From Chaetomium olivaceum (Eukaryota > Ascomycota > Sordariomycetes > Sordariales > Chaetomiaceae): a stretch of 64,000 nucleotides of DNA. The notes under the pieces were generated by a model. It had not been told where the DNA came from. It searched no databases and saw nothing but the letters and a program-made list of their open reading frames with translations. Positions 9,674 to 19,229 of the stretch are shown here, piece by piece; the first letter of the stretch is position 1, and each line of letters begins with the position of its first letter. The position numbers and the translations under genes were made by a program. The stretch lies in contig JAYWVB010000057.1 of NCBI GenBank assembly GCA_039881045.1, positions 141,326 to 205,325 on the forward strand, given 5' to 3'.

Positions 9674-12600
9674 ATGGACCAGCAGAGGTTGGCGGCACTC
9701 CTGCAGGAGTCGCAAGTTCGTAAGTCTCCCCCATGCCGCTTACATTTCCTTTCTTTTTCTGCAGGCGGCCGACGCGTCAACCCTACACAGCACGGCCGAA
9801 AGAAAGTCAATTCTCTCCTTCAGTGGCTTTGCTAACTCCGACTTTCCAGCCGACACCCAGAACCTGAAGGCGGTCACCGCAGAGCTTCAGAAAAACTACT
9901 ACTCCCATCCGGAGTCCCTCCTTCTCCTCGTCGAGATCGTCGCGACCCACCAGGATGTCATCGTGCGGCAGCAGGCAGCCGTGCAGGGCGCCCGGCTGGC
10001 CGTGAAACACTGGGAGAAGATTCCCAAGGAGCAGAAGCCCGCTGTGCGTCAGCACCTGGTGCAGGCCACTCTCAATGAACAGAGTCCCCGGGCTCGCCAT
10101 GCCAACGCTCGCTTGGTTGCTGCCGTTGCTGCAATTGACCTCGAGGAGGGCGAGTGGCACGAGTTGATCCCCGCTCTTTTCACGCTGTCTAGCAGCAATG
10201 AGGTCGGTCAGCGTGAGGTCGGCTCCTACATCATCTTCAGCTTGCTGGAGGAGAACCCAACCTCCTTCGCCGACCACATGCCCAAGCTCCTCGAGCTTTT
10301 CGGTCACTCCCTGCGCGACCCTGAGAGCGCCGACGTCCGGATCAACTCTATGATGTCCATCGGCGCCATGCTGTTGATGTTTGAGCCGCTCGAGGACGAG
10401 GAATCCGTTGCGACCCTTCAGACCTTGATCCCGCCCATGGTCGACGTCCTCAAACATGCCGTCGAGACCAGTGACGATGAAAAGACCGGCCAAGCTTTCG
10501 AAGTGTTCCAACAATTTTTGGCCTACGAGTCCGCCCTACTCGGCAAATATCTCAAAGACCTAGTCCAGTTCATGATCGACTTGGCTGCGAACAAACAAGC
10601 CGACGACGAGGTTCGCGCCCAGGCGCTGGCCTTCCTCGCGCAAACCGTCCGCTACCGACGCATGAAGATTCAGGGCATGAAGGACATGGGCCAGGAGCTC
10701 ACGCAAAAGAGCCTGTTGATCCTCACCGAGATTGATGATGACGAAGATGACGACGATATGGGCCCTGCTCGGTCAGCCCTGGCCCTGCTCGATCAACTAG
10801 CGACCGACCTGCCGCCGCGCCAAGTGATCGTTCCGCTGCTGGACGCCCTCCCCAAGTTCGCCACCTCCGACGACCCCGGGTACAGGAAGGCGGGTATTCT
10901 TGCCCTCGGCACAGTTGTTGAGGGTGCGCCCGATTTCATCGCCTCGCAGGTCAAGGCCATCATGCCTCTCGCCATTAACCTGCTGAACGACGCCGACGTT
11001 GGTGTTCGGCACACTGCCCTCATCGGCCTCGCTCGGCTCGCCGATGACATTGCCGAGGAGCTCTCCTCGTTCAACGAGCCCATCATGACCGCGCTGGTTA
11101 AGAACCTGCAAGCAGCCATGGCCCCGACATCCGACGAGAAGCTCGCCAAGAAGAACATCGAGATTATCCGGTCGGTTTGTGGCGCCCTGGACGCCATGTC
11201 CGAAGGTCTGGATGCCGAGTTCATGAAGCAAAACGCCGGCGATTTGGTTGGCAACATTGGTGCCCTGATCACCCATGATGACTTCAAGGTCAAGGTCGCC
11301 GCTTCCGGTGCCATTGGTGCCATCGCCGAGTGCCTCGGTGAGGACTTCAAGCCCTACTTTGAGCAGACAATGCACGCTCTGGGTGCGTACCTCACCATCA
11401 AGGAGACAGAGGACGACCTTTCGCTACGCAGCGGTGTGTGCGACTCTGTTGGTCGCATCGCTACCGCTGTTGGCGCGCAAACCTTCCAGCCTTACGTCGT
11501 CGACCTGATGCGGTCCAGCGAGGAAGGCCTGCAACTCGATAATTCGAGGCTTAAAGAGAGCAGCTTCATAATGTGGAGCTCGCTTGCTAAGATCTACGAA
11601 AAGGAGTTTGCACCCTTTCTTCCTGGCGTCTTCAAGGGTTTGTTTGACAGCCTGAAGCTCGAGGAGGAGGAAATCAAGCTCAAGCTCAGTGAGGAGGAGA
11701 AGGGTATCGTCGGCACACAGAACGAAGTCATCACCGCTGGCAAGAAGGTCACCATCAAGGGGACCGGCGACGAGGATGAGGAATGGATGGATGACGATGA
11801 TGATGATGAATACGACGACTTTGGTATCTCGGCCGAGGCCCTCGAGAAGGAGGTTGCCATGGAGATTCTCGGCGATATCATCACGTATGCTTGCGGCACC
11901 CAAGAGATTACCGAATATCTGGAGAAGGCCGTCGAGACTATCTCCCCCTTGGCCGAACACTCATACGAAGGCTGCCGTAAGGCTGCCGTCGCGACACTCT
12001 GGCGGTCGTATGCTCGTGTGTGGCAGCTCATGGAGCAGGAAACCGGCACGAACTGGGAGCCCGGTCTTCCCCTCAAGCACACCCCAACCGTCACACTCGT
12101 GAAGCTTGGGGATTGTGTGCAAGGCCACCCTTGCTTTATGGCACGAGGAGGCTGATCGGTATGTGTTGCAATTTTTCTCCTGTTTCCCCAACCCTTTGCA
12201 TGATGACTACCTAGCGTTAATACCCAGCTCACTCAAACGCATTATTGCGAATGCTGAGAAAACGTGCATATCTACTTCTGACTTCACCCTTCACTCTTTA
12301 TGTTTCAGCCATTAGCCCATGTTGGATGGATGCTGATATTTACAAGTACTGTCGTCACCGAGATCAACCGCAACGTCGCGGCAACCCTCAAGGCTTGCGG
12401 TCCCGCCATTCTTGCCCAGCAGGACTTCGTGAAGGAAGTCGTCACTGTGATCTCCACCATCATCACCCGGTCTCACCCCTGCCAGCAGGATTTGGGTGAC
12501 GAGGATGAGGAGCAGGAGGTTGAAGGCTCGTCCGAGTACGACTGGCTCGTCATCGACACCGCTCTTGACGTTATCATTGGCCTCGCTGTTGCGCTTGGGC

Positions 12601-13336
12601 CTGGCTTTTCTGAGCTGTGGAAGATCTTCGAGAAGCCCATCATGCGGTTCGCCGGATCCGAGTCGGAGAACATTGAGCGGTCCACCGGTGTTGGCGTCAT
12701 TGCTGAATGCGCGGCCAACATGGAAGCTGCCGTTACCCCGTACACCGAGAAGCTGCTCAAGCTCCTCCTCAAACGTCTGTCGGACACGGACCCCGAGACC
12801 AAGAGCAATGCCGCCTACGCGACCGGTCAGCTCATTCTCAACTCGACTGACACCAACACCTACATGCCCCACTACGGCACGATTTTGCAGAAGCTCGAGC
12901 CCATGCTCCAGGTCCAAGAGGCGCGCATCAAGGACAATGCCGCGGGCTGCATCTCCCGCATGACCCTGGCACACCCCGATCAGATTCCGCTTGGCGACGT
13001 TCTCCCTGCGCTGGTCGGCCTGCTTCCCCTGAAGGATGACTTCGAGGAGAACTCGCCCGTTTACGAGTGCATCTTGAAACTCTGTGAGTGGTCCTTACCA
13101 AATGCAAGATGGCGACCATGGCTAACCATTCAACAGATGAGAGCAACGAGCCCACTGTCCAGCAACTTACTCCGAAGCTAGTCCCCGTATTCGAGGCGGT
13201 GCTCAGCCCCCCAACGGACCAGTTGGATGACGAGACTCGCGAAATTGTTCGCAAGACCGTCTTCCTCCTGTACAACGCCGACCAGAGCCTATTCAGCAAC
13301 AACCCAAACGCTCTGAAGCTTGCTGGTGTTGCGTAA
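9674..13336 (+). CDS. Karyopherin/importin beta, Kap123 (importin-4) type; one frame break near 12107
   Basis: Exons 9674-9719, 9850-12158, 12347-13083 and 13137-13336 give about 1,096 residues of HEAT-repeat protein, close to the usual Kap123 length. Kap123 imports ribosomal proteins and histones H3/H4 through nuclear pores, binding Ran-GTP at its N-terminal repeats. Visible features are the MDQQRLAALLQESQ start, repeated HEAT helices throughout, two acidic loops (DDDEDDDDMG region ~10735-10760 and the EDEEWMDDDDDDEYDD region ~11775-11820), and the C-terminal YNADQSLFSNNP segment. Exon 2 ends out of frame: phase arithmetic requires one base fewer or two more, and by translation the break is at AAGCTTGGGGATT (about 12107-12115), after which the expected IVCKATLALWHEEADR appears in another frame. 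Either the sequence has an indel error or the allele is broken; the rest is perfectly conserved. Confidence 0.92.
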
Positions 13337-13848
13337 GCCGGTAAGGGCTGGGGTAGCGTCTTGCCTAAGGGATGGACGGATATGAGACTATGATCCGACC
13401 GTCACGATGAGTGATGAGTTCCGATATAATGACGTGGATACGTAAAATGAGGTCATAGATGGTGCATGGGCCGGGACGGTTAGGTCGGAGGGACGGATGT
13501 TATGCCACCCAATAAGTGCTTACTCCAGTTAGGGGCTTCATCCCTTGCTACTCCTTGTGGCAGTCGGATATCATGTGATATGAAATGAATCGGTACCAAA
13601 CCCCAAGGCGTTAAAAGTCCGAACGTTTTGTGATCCTGATGTTCCGGTAACCTGTCACTTCCGACACAAGTTCTGTGGACAGGTGCAATTTAGTGGCTCT
13701 ACGGCGTACGGAGCTCGGGACACATGATTTAGTATTGAGCTGAGGCTCGGGAAGATCGATCCCAAGCATTAAAAATTGGTTGGGTATTGCCTTCTCTTGA
13801 CATGGATGGTAGTGAGAGTGGCAAGCAGGAGGCACCGTGCAAATGTAC
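13337..13848. other. Intergenic region, nothing identified
   Basis: 3' flank of the karyopherin gene. No supported frame, RNA gene or clear repeat up to the edge of the dispersed repeat near 13849. Confidence 0.55.
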
Positions 13849-14004
13849 CCACGGAGAACGAGAGAACAATACTGTTGGTTATGTAGCCCCTGTGAGGTCT
13901 GTGGGTGGTAGATCGTCACGGGCCTGTTCGATACGGAAGTGGGTGAGAGCCGAGAACAAGCAAACATTCAGATTGGATACCCGATTCAATAGTAATAGTA
14001 ATAT
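13849..14004 (-). repeat. Dispersed ~300-bp repeat, distal part (cut by the LINE)
   Basis: On the minus strand this corresponds to the last ~170 bases of the repeat at 4306-4612. Landmarks are the shared segments around GACTTCCGTATC/CACTTCCGTATC, ACAGGCC and AACAGTATTGTTCTCT. Its inner edge is the 16-bp duplicated target at 13989-14004. Homology stops near 13849. Confidence 0.86.
13989..14004. repeat. Target-site duplication of the LINE (3' side)
   Basis: The 16 bases ATAGTAATAGTAATAT are identical to 19078-19093, on the other side of the element, and occur once, undivided, in the empty copy near 4439-4454 (reverse complement). Confidence 0.9.
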
Positions 14005-14026
14005 TATTATTATTATTATTATTATT
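14005..14026 (-). repeat. (TAA)n/(ATT)n 3' tail of the LINE
   Basis: About seven ATT units on the plus strand directly abut the 3' target duplication. Simple-repeat tails in place of poly(A) are typical of several LINE clades, and this one resembles the target sequence, which may help priming. Confidence 0.85.
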
Positions 14027-14193
14027 TCCTACACCGATATGCCCTGGGGCGCGCCGGTCCTTCTACTGCTATTTACAAAGGGAACCGTACCGTATAGGCC
14101 GGATAAAAACCTCTGTCTACCACTTTGAGACAACAATCTGTGAATCCGTCATACTGCAAAAGAAAGGAGGCCCTTTGCCGGCCTCCGTGCCCT

Positions 14194-17100
14194 CTAGCCC
14201 TCCCCATCCACTGTTTCTAGCTCCAGCCTTCTGGCTAGGCTATACTCCAGTAGCCGGCCAGAGTCCATCAGCCAGCCAAGGACCTTCCTAACAAATCTTC
14301 TGCTCCGGGCACCTACTCCCCGTAATACGGTTTGTAGGTCCCGATGTGACCGAATCTCTCTGCCGTCCCACGGCCTTTGTAACGGCGGGTCGGGGCACCA
14401 AACCACCAAGTGCTCCACTGTCTCCCTGCCTCTCCCGCACTCGCAATAGGGGGTACGGACCTCCGGGACTTTCACCCTGAACAGGTAGTCCCGGAGGCCT
14501 ATATCCCCGATACGGGCCTGGGAAAGGAGGGAGCTCTGCGCCTTTGTAAGACCTTCGTGTCTCATCAGAGCTTTGTCGGTAAATAAGAGGGCTGGGGGGT
14601 CTTCGTCGGCTATCCTCCTGTTTAATACCCCTGTCGAGTAGTACTTTGTTGACTAGCTCTCTGTTGTTCCCACCGGGCCTGCCAGGCCAGTTCGACCACC
14701 TCCTTGGTATTCGACCCCCTATCCTTCCCCCCGATCTTCCATTTGTAGTTAACCCACTGGGCCACTACACTAGCGGCTAGTTCAGTGGGCGTGGGGCTCT
14801 GCGGGCCCTGACGGGGCCTCCGGCCTCGGGTTTTCCTCCTCTTGTTGAACCTTCGGTAGATCTTATTGCAGGCCTCAGTGATTAGATGCCCCGTGGTTTC
14901 TCTCGGCCTCCGGCCCAGCCCCTGATTGTAGGGCCTGCTTCTGTAGCCGGCCCTCGAAGTCGGCCAGCCGCTTGTTGAGATATAAGTCTAGCGGTGGCAC
15001 CCAGGCCTCTGTTTCTAAGCACCGAATAGGAGCTGACTTGTATGCCCCTACTACTATTCGAAGGCTCCTGTTCTGAGCTTTTGACAAGACCTTTGCAGGC
15101 CCCTTCGGCCCTGTAGCTCTTGGAGCTGTTGGTTGGTGGAAGCTGGAGGCTCCGTAAGCTATGGCACTGCGGATGCACTTTACGTAGACCTCCCGAGCCC
15201 TGGATAGGCTCGGGCCCCACGTCTTTGCTGCAATCCTCGATAAGGCGAAATCTTGGGTTTTGAGTTTCCGTTCCACAGCTTGTTGGTGCGCCCTCCATGA
15301 TAGCTTCCAGTCCAGCCAGACGCCTAGAAACCGAGCCGATTCCACTGGCTTAACTGTGCTGTAGCCACTAGCCCCTGGGTGGGCCAGGGCCACCGGGTTC
15401 TCCCACTGTCTCCGACCTTTGTTGAAGTGAATTAATTCGCACTTTTGGGGTGCAAACGCCATCCCCCGGGTACCAGCCCACTGCAAGCAGGTCTTCCAAG
15501 CTTTTTCTAGTTGCTGTGTATTGGCCTCTGGGTTCTTTCCAAAGGCCAGTAGGTTTGTGTCGTCTGCGAACCCTACTATGCTAACCAGTGGATGAGCTGT
15601 TTTCAGGGCCTGATATAGGGAGGCAATGTAGAGGATAAATAGGATCGGGGATAGTGGTGAGCCCTGGGGGACTCCCGCTATGACTGGGATGTCCTCTGTT
15701 TTCTGGCCGTCGAAGTGGAGGATCGCAACTCTGTTACTTAACCACGCCTTCACCCACAGAACCACCCACTGTGGGTAACCCTGTAGCCGAAGAGTGGCTA
15801 GTAGCCGGGTGTGGTTGACGGTGTCGAATGCCCCTGAGATATCCAGCTGTAGAAGGGAGGCGGTTGCTTTCTGCCGCCAGGCCTCCTGGACTTGGGCTAC
15901 GACTAGCCGAATCGCTACTTCTGTTGACCTATGCTCTCGGTTTCCCATCTGCTCCGCTGGTAGTAGGCCGTAGGCCTCTGCAGCACTAGTAATCCTCTTT
16001 GCTACCAGTGCTTCTATGACCTTCCCAACTGTAGGTAGGAGGGCTATAGGCCTGTAACCTCCTGGAGTTCGGTAGGTACTCGGCTCTTTTCCGGGCTTTT
16101 GTAGGACAACTGTTTTGGCTCTCTTGAATGTTTCTGGAAACCATCCGATCCGGAAACACGCCTCCGTGAGAACCGCTAGCACCTTGAACAGTGGGCGCCC
16201 ACAGGCCTTAAGAAGGCCTATAGGTAAGTCGTCCTCGCCTGGAGCCTTCCAAGGACTAATCTTCGAAAGGACTGCCCTAACATCACCCACTGTAACCTTT
16301 TCCTCTATATTGAACTTCGGAACCCACTGTTCTAGCAGGTCCGGGTCCTCTATGTCAGAAAGGTCGCTTCTGGGTTAGGGTAGAACCGGCGTGCTAAGGC
16401 CTCCGCCTTCTCCTTGTGGGTGGAGAGGTCCTGGCCTCCGGGGGGCCCTGTGAGAGCGGGTAGTTTCGGGGGATCTGGGGGGGCGAAGCTTCTGCAACGG
16501 GCCCAGCGTTCTAGGCTCCATAGCAGGTCGGTTTTGTGGGTGGCTTTCTGCATTGTTGTCCTCCAGGTCTTCGTTTTCTCCTTGTTGATGGTGGCCGCGA
16601 GAGCCCGTAGACCTTGGTTAAGTCTTTCTTTGTTGTGCTCCGAGGGGCTGCCTTGCACTCCCTTTCGGCTCTCCTTGCCTCTCTCTGGGCCTCCTGGACC
16701 TCCACTGACCACCACGGCGAGCCGTGGCCTCTGTTGGCCTTCTTCCGAGGGGTGGCCACTTCAGCCATCCTCTGTAGCTCCTCGACCAACCAGTTGAATG
16801 CTTCTTTTAAACCCTCCTGCTCCCTGACTTGTGCCCGGAGGCCGTGTGGCCCTGGGTCCTCTAGGCCTATTTTCTCTGGTAGGAGGGCCGCCTCGGCCTC
16901 CACCCTACGCCTGTCCATCATCTTCCAGTTCCAACCCTCTGGCTGGGTTTGTTGTGGTAGGGGGCCTCCGATGTCAGCTTCCAAAATCTGTGGGTAGTGG
17001 TCTGACTTCCCCCTATATTCCAGGCCGTAGTAGGTCGTTTGTAGACCCACTGATGCCCAGAAGTGGTCTATTGTCGAAGTGCGGCCTCGCTGGGCCCCCT

Positions 17101-17614
17101 GCGGTGCCCTGGTTATAGTGCCTGCTGGAGTTCGAAGATCGAGATCCCACTGTAGTGCCAACTCTAGGAGAGCCTCGGCCTTCCTTTCGTACCGGCCAAA
17201 CCGGTCCCATTGCGGGTGGTGTAGGTTAAAGTCCCCCGCTAATACTACTGGGTAGGCTGGGGCCGGCCGACTTAGGAGGGTTTGTAGGAGGGTTTTATCC
17301 TCAAGGGGGTTATAGATAGACCAGAGTTCTAGTCCACTATTCCCGAGCCCTGGGAACCATACCTTACAATGTTCCTCTGAAGTCTCATATTCCCACTGTC
17401 CTATGTCGAACTTTCGGCTGACGAATATAGCCGCTCGCCCACTTGCTTTATGAACTAGGTGGTATTTCGAGCCTCTAGGACAGTAGGTTGACTTGGTTTG
17501 TTGGTTGATCCATGGCTCCTGAATAGCCATTAGGTCGTACTGCGCTTCTTCTAGCAGGGCCTCGAGTGCCTGCTTGTTTCCTTCAGTGTTCCACAGTAGG
17601 ACTCTAATTTTCAT
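14194..17614 (-). pseudogene. LINE ORF2: endonuclease-reverse transcriptase, frame-broken
   Basis: ORF2 starts at ATG 17614, which overlaps the ORF1 stop by 11 bases (17604-17614). The endonuclease occupies the first ~230 residues: NTEGN (Asn), QEPW (Glu), GDFNLHHPQWD (Asp, Asn), TIDHFW (Asp) and SDHYPQ (Asp-His) give the full active site. The reverse transcriptase lies in the frame 16290-14875 with QLDISGAFDTVNH (motif A), GVPQGSPLSPILF (motif B) and FADDTNLLAF (motif C, the catalytic Asp pair). A C-terminal Cys-x-Cys...His...Cys knuckle (YCECG...VEHLVVWC) is at about 14395-14452. Frame changes occur near 16620, 16370, 14880 and 14640. All catalytic residues survive, so the breaks are either recent or sequence errors. 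The enzyme would perform target-primed reverse transcription. Confidence 0.9.
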
Positions 17615-18996
17615 TAATTTCCATAGTTGCGTCTTCAGCTGGTTGGGCCTGTTCGGCCGGCTGGGTAGGCTGGGTAGGCTGGGTAGGCTGGGTGGGCTGA
17701 GTGGGCTGGGTGGGCTGAGTGGGCTGGGTGGGCTGGATAGCTCCGAATATCCCCCCTGAACCAAGGCTAATCCGGCTTTGGGAGGGGTCCCTTCCAGCCA
17801 CTGAAATCAACGTTGGCCGGCCTCTGCCCAGCCGTGGCCTTTTTGCCCCGACTCCCAGAAATCCATACTCCTCCTCCTGTGGTCGGGCCTTCTCGTAGGT
17901 GAATGCTGATCTTGGTGCTGTTATAGGCTCCGCAGCTGCTGTCCGAGCTGGCTCGAACACCCTTGGTCGGTATTGGTATGCCTCTCTCGCCTCCTTCTTG
18001 GCCCTGGCCCTTCCCGGCACTCCTTGGCCCAGCCCGGGTGCCTTCCTCCGCAGCAGGGGCACTTACAGGGCACCTGACCCTGCTGGGTAGGGCAGAGGGC
18101 CTCCCCGGCCCTCCCGCCCCCCCATGGGCCCCCGTACCACACCTCCCACACAGGGCCTCTTTCTGGCAAAACCTCTGTATGTGGCCCCATTTCCAACACT
18201 TGAAGCACTGTTTCGGTTCCAGCATTGCCCAGTAGGGCTCGCAGTCGAGTAGCTGAGCGTTCCAGATTATCCCCTGGTCACAGGCCTTCCGAGCCTCCTC
18301 TTGGTCTCTAAGGGCAACTAGTGCCGTCGCCCTGGTAAACCCTGGGTTGGTTGGGACTCTGAACTTGACCTTGTCCACTGACCAAAGGCCTAGTTCTCCC
18401 CCGAACACCTCCTCCGTAGTACCCTGTAGGTCGGCCTTCCTCAGGCCCTTCACCAGCACTGCGTAAGTTCTGCCAGCCTCTTTAGCCTGCTCCCCGAAGG
18501 CTTGTTGAATCCACTGGGTATTGTTGGAGTGCCAGCTTTTGGTGTTCGAGTCGTTGAACGTTACCACTGTGTCCCCGCTAGGGAGCTTCCGGGCTGCAAT
18601 AGCTCCCTGCTTGGTTGAGGCTTGGTTGATGGCCTGGATGATTTCGACTGGGGACCTTTGTGCAAGGTCGGCTGACACGTTGGCTCCCCGCACTAGTAGC
18701 TCCCGGTCGGCCCTCTGGGGGATGATTTTCGTAGGTTGAGCTTGCAAGCCTTGCCCGGGCCCTGCGGCCACTGCAGCCCACGAACGGCCCTGTGTCGCAC
18801 TCCGGTTGGGTCCCACGGCAGCCTGGACCGCCTCCGTAACTACTTTCTGTAGGTGGGCTGCCGTAAGCCCTCCCAGGCTTTCCTTCGAGTGGTGGTGCCC
18901 CTGTTTCTGACTTGCAAATAGGTCGCTTAGGTCCTTTGCGAGGCCCCGGGCCTCTCCTCTGTTCTCGATAGGTACTAGATTTACCAAGCCGTTCAA
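17604..18996 (-). pseudogene. LINE ORF1: gag-like protein with zinc knuckles, frame-broken
   Basis: The frame opens at ATG 18996 with a predicted helical N-terminus, then a region with an RRM-like pattern (RTYAVLVKGLRKADL; GFTRATALVALRDQEEARKA) and a CCHC knuckle, CFKCWKWGHIQRFC, near 18160-18210. A second partial knuckle (LCGRCGTGAH) follows in this frame; the third, CPCCGGRHPGWAKEC, is in a second frame, and the C-terminus (17604-18062) is in a third, so two indels lie between about 18125 and 18000. One junction sits at a run of seven C (plus strand, ~18117-18123), which is a typical place for a sequencing slip. The C-terminus has about eight Pro-Thr-Gln triplets. The product would bind the LINE RNA. 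Confidence 0.85.
17659..17737 (-). repeat. 9-bp minisatellite in LINE ORF1 (Pro-Thr-Gln repeats)
   Basis: About eight to nine tandem copies of a GGCTGGGTA/GGCTGAGTG-like unit. On the minus strand they encode Pro-Thr-Gln triplets just before the ORF1 stop. The units are in frame multiples, so copy-number change would not shift the frame. Confidence 0.9.
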
Positions 18997-19077
18997 CAGG
19001 CCTCTGAAATGCTCTGCCTTAGGTAGTCTCGGGGGGTTAGGCGCTGTGGAGGGCCATGCAGAGGGCCCTGCGAGAGG

Positions 19078-19217
19078 ATAGTAATAGTAATATGAAGAGA
19101 ATAAAGCGAAGATACACGTGAATTAAGGTAGGTTTGGTCCCGAAACATTGGTGGTGCCCTGAAGGAGATACATATGTCATGGTGTGATGATACCGCAGCG
19201 ACGAAGCGACGAAACGC
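19078..19217 (-). repeat. Dispersed ~300-bp repeat, proximal part, including 16-bp LINE target duplication
   Basis: On the minus strand 19217-19094 matches the first ~140 bases of the repeat at 4306-4612 (shared CACCACCAATGTTTCGGG). The 16 bases 19078-19093 are the second copy of the target duplication. The outer edge lies only about 13 bases beyond the stop codon of the Helo-like gene at 19230, so this gene's 3' untranslated region is made of repeat and, further on, LINE sequence. Confidence 0.86.
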
Positions 19218-19229
19218 CATCCATTATTA

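Larger units (their letters stand above)
14005..19077 (-). mobile_element. Tad-type non-LTR retrotransposon (LINE), 5.07 kb
   Basis: Read on the minus strand the element runs from 19077 to 14005. It has a 5' leader of about 80 bases, a gag-like ORF1 with zinc knuckles, an ORF2 with apurinic-type endonuclease, reverse transcriptase and a C-terminal Cys/His motif, and a 3' tail of (TAA)n. It is flanked by a perfect 16-bp duplication and sits inside a repeat whose uninterrupted copy is at 4306-4612, so both ends are known to the base apart from ambiguity within the ATT-rich tail. No RNase H domain is seen. Composition is GC-rich and not RIP-like. At least six frame breaks are present. Confidence 0.93.

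Noticed and set aside
11594..12232. Long minus-strand frame across the karyopherin gene
   Set aside because: Antisense shadow; Ser-run composition is the complement of the Asp-rich acidic loop of the karyopherin.
14005..19077. RIP-mutated LINE
   Set aside because: The sequence is GC-rich, lacks TA enrichment and its ORFs are broken by indels, not by runs of C-to-T stop codons.
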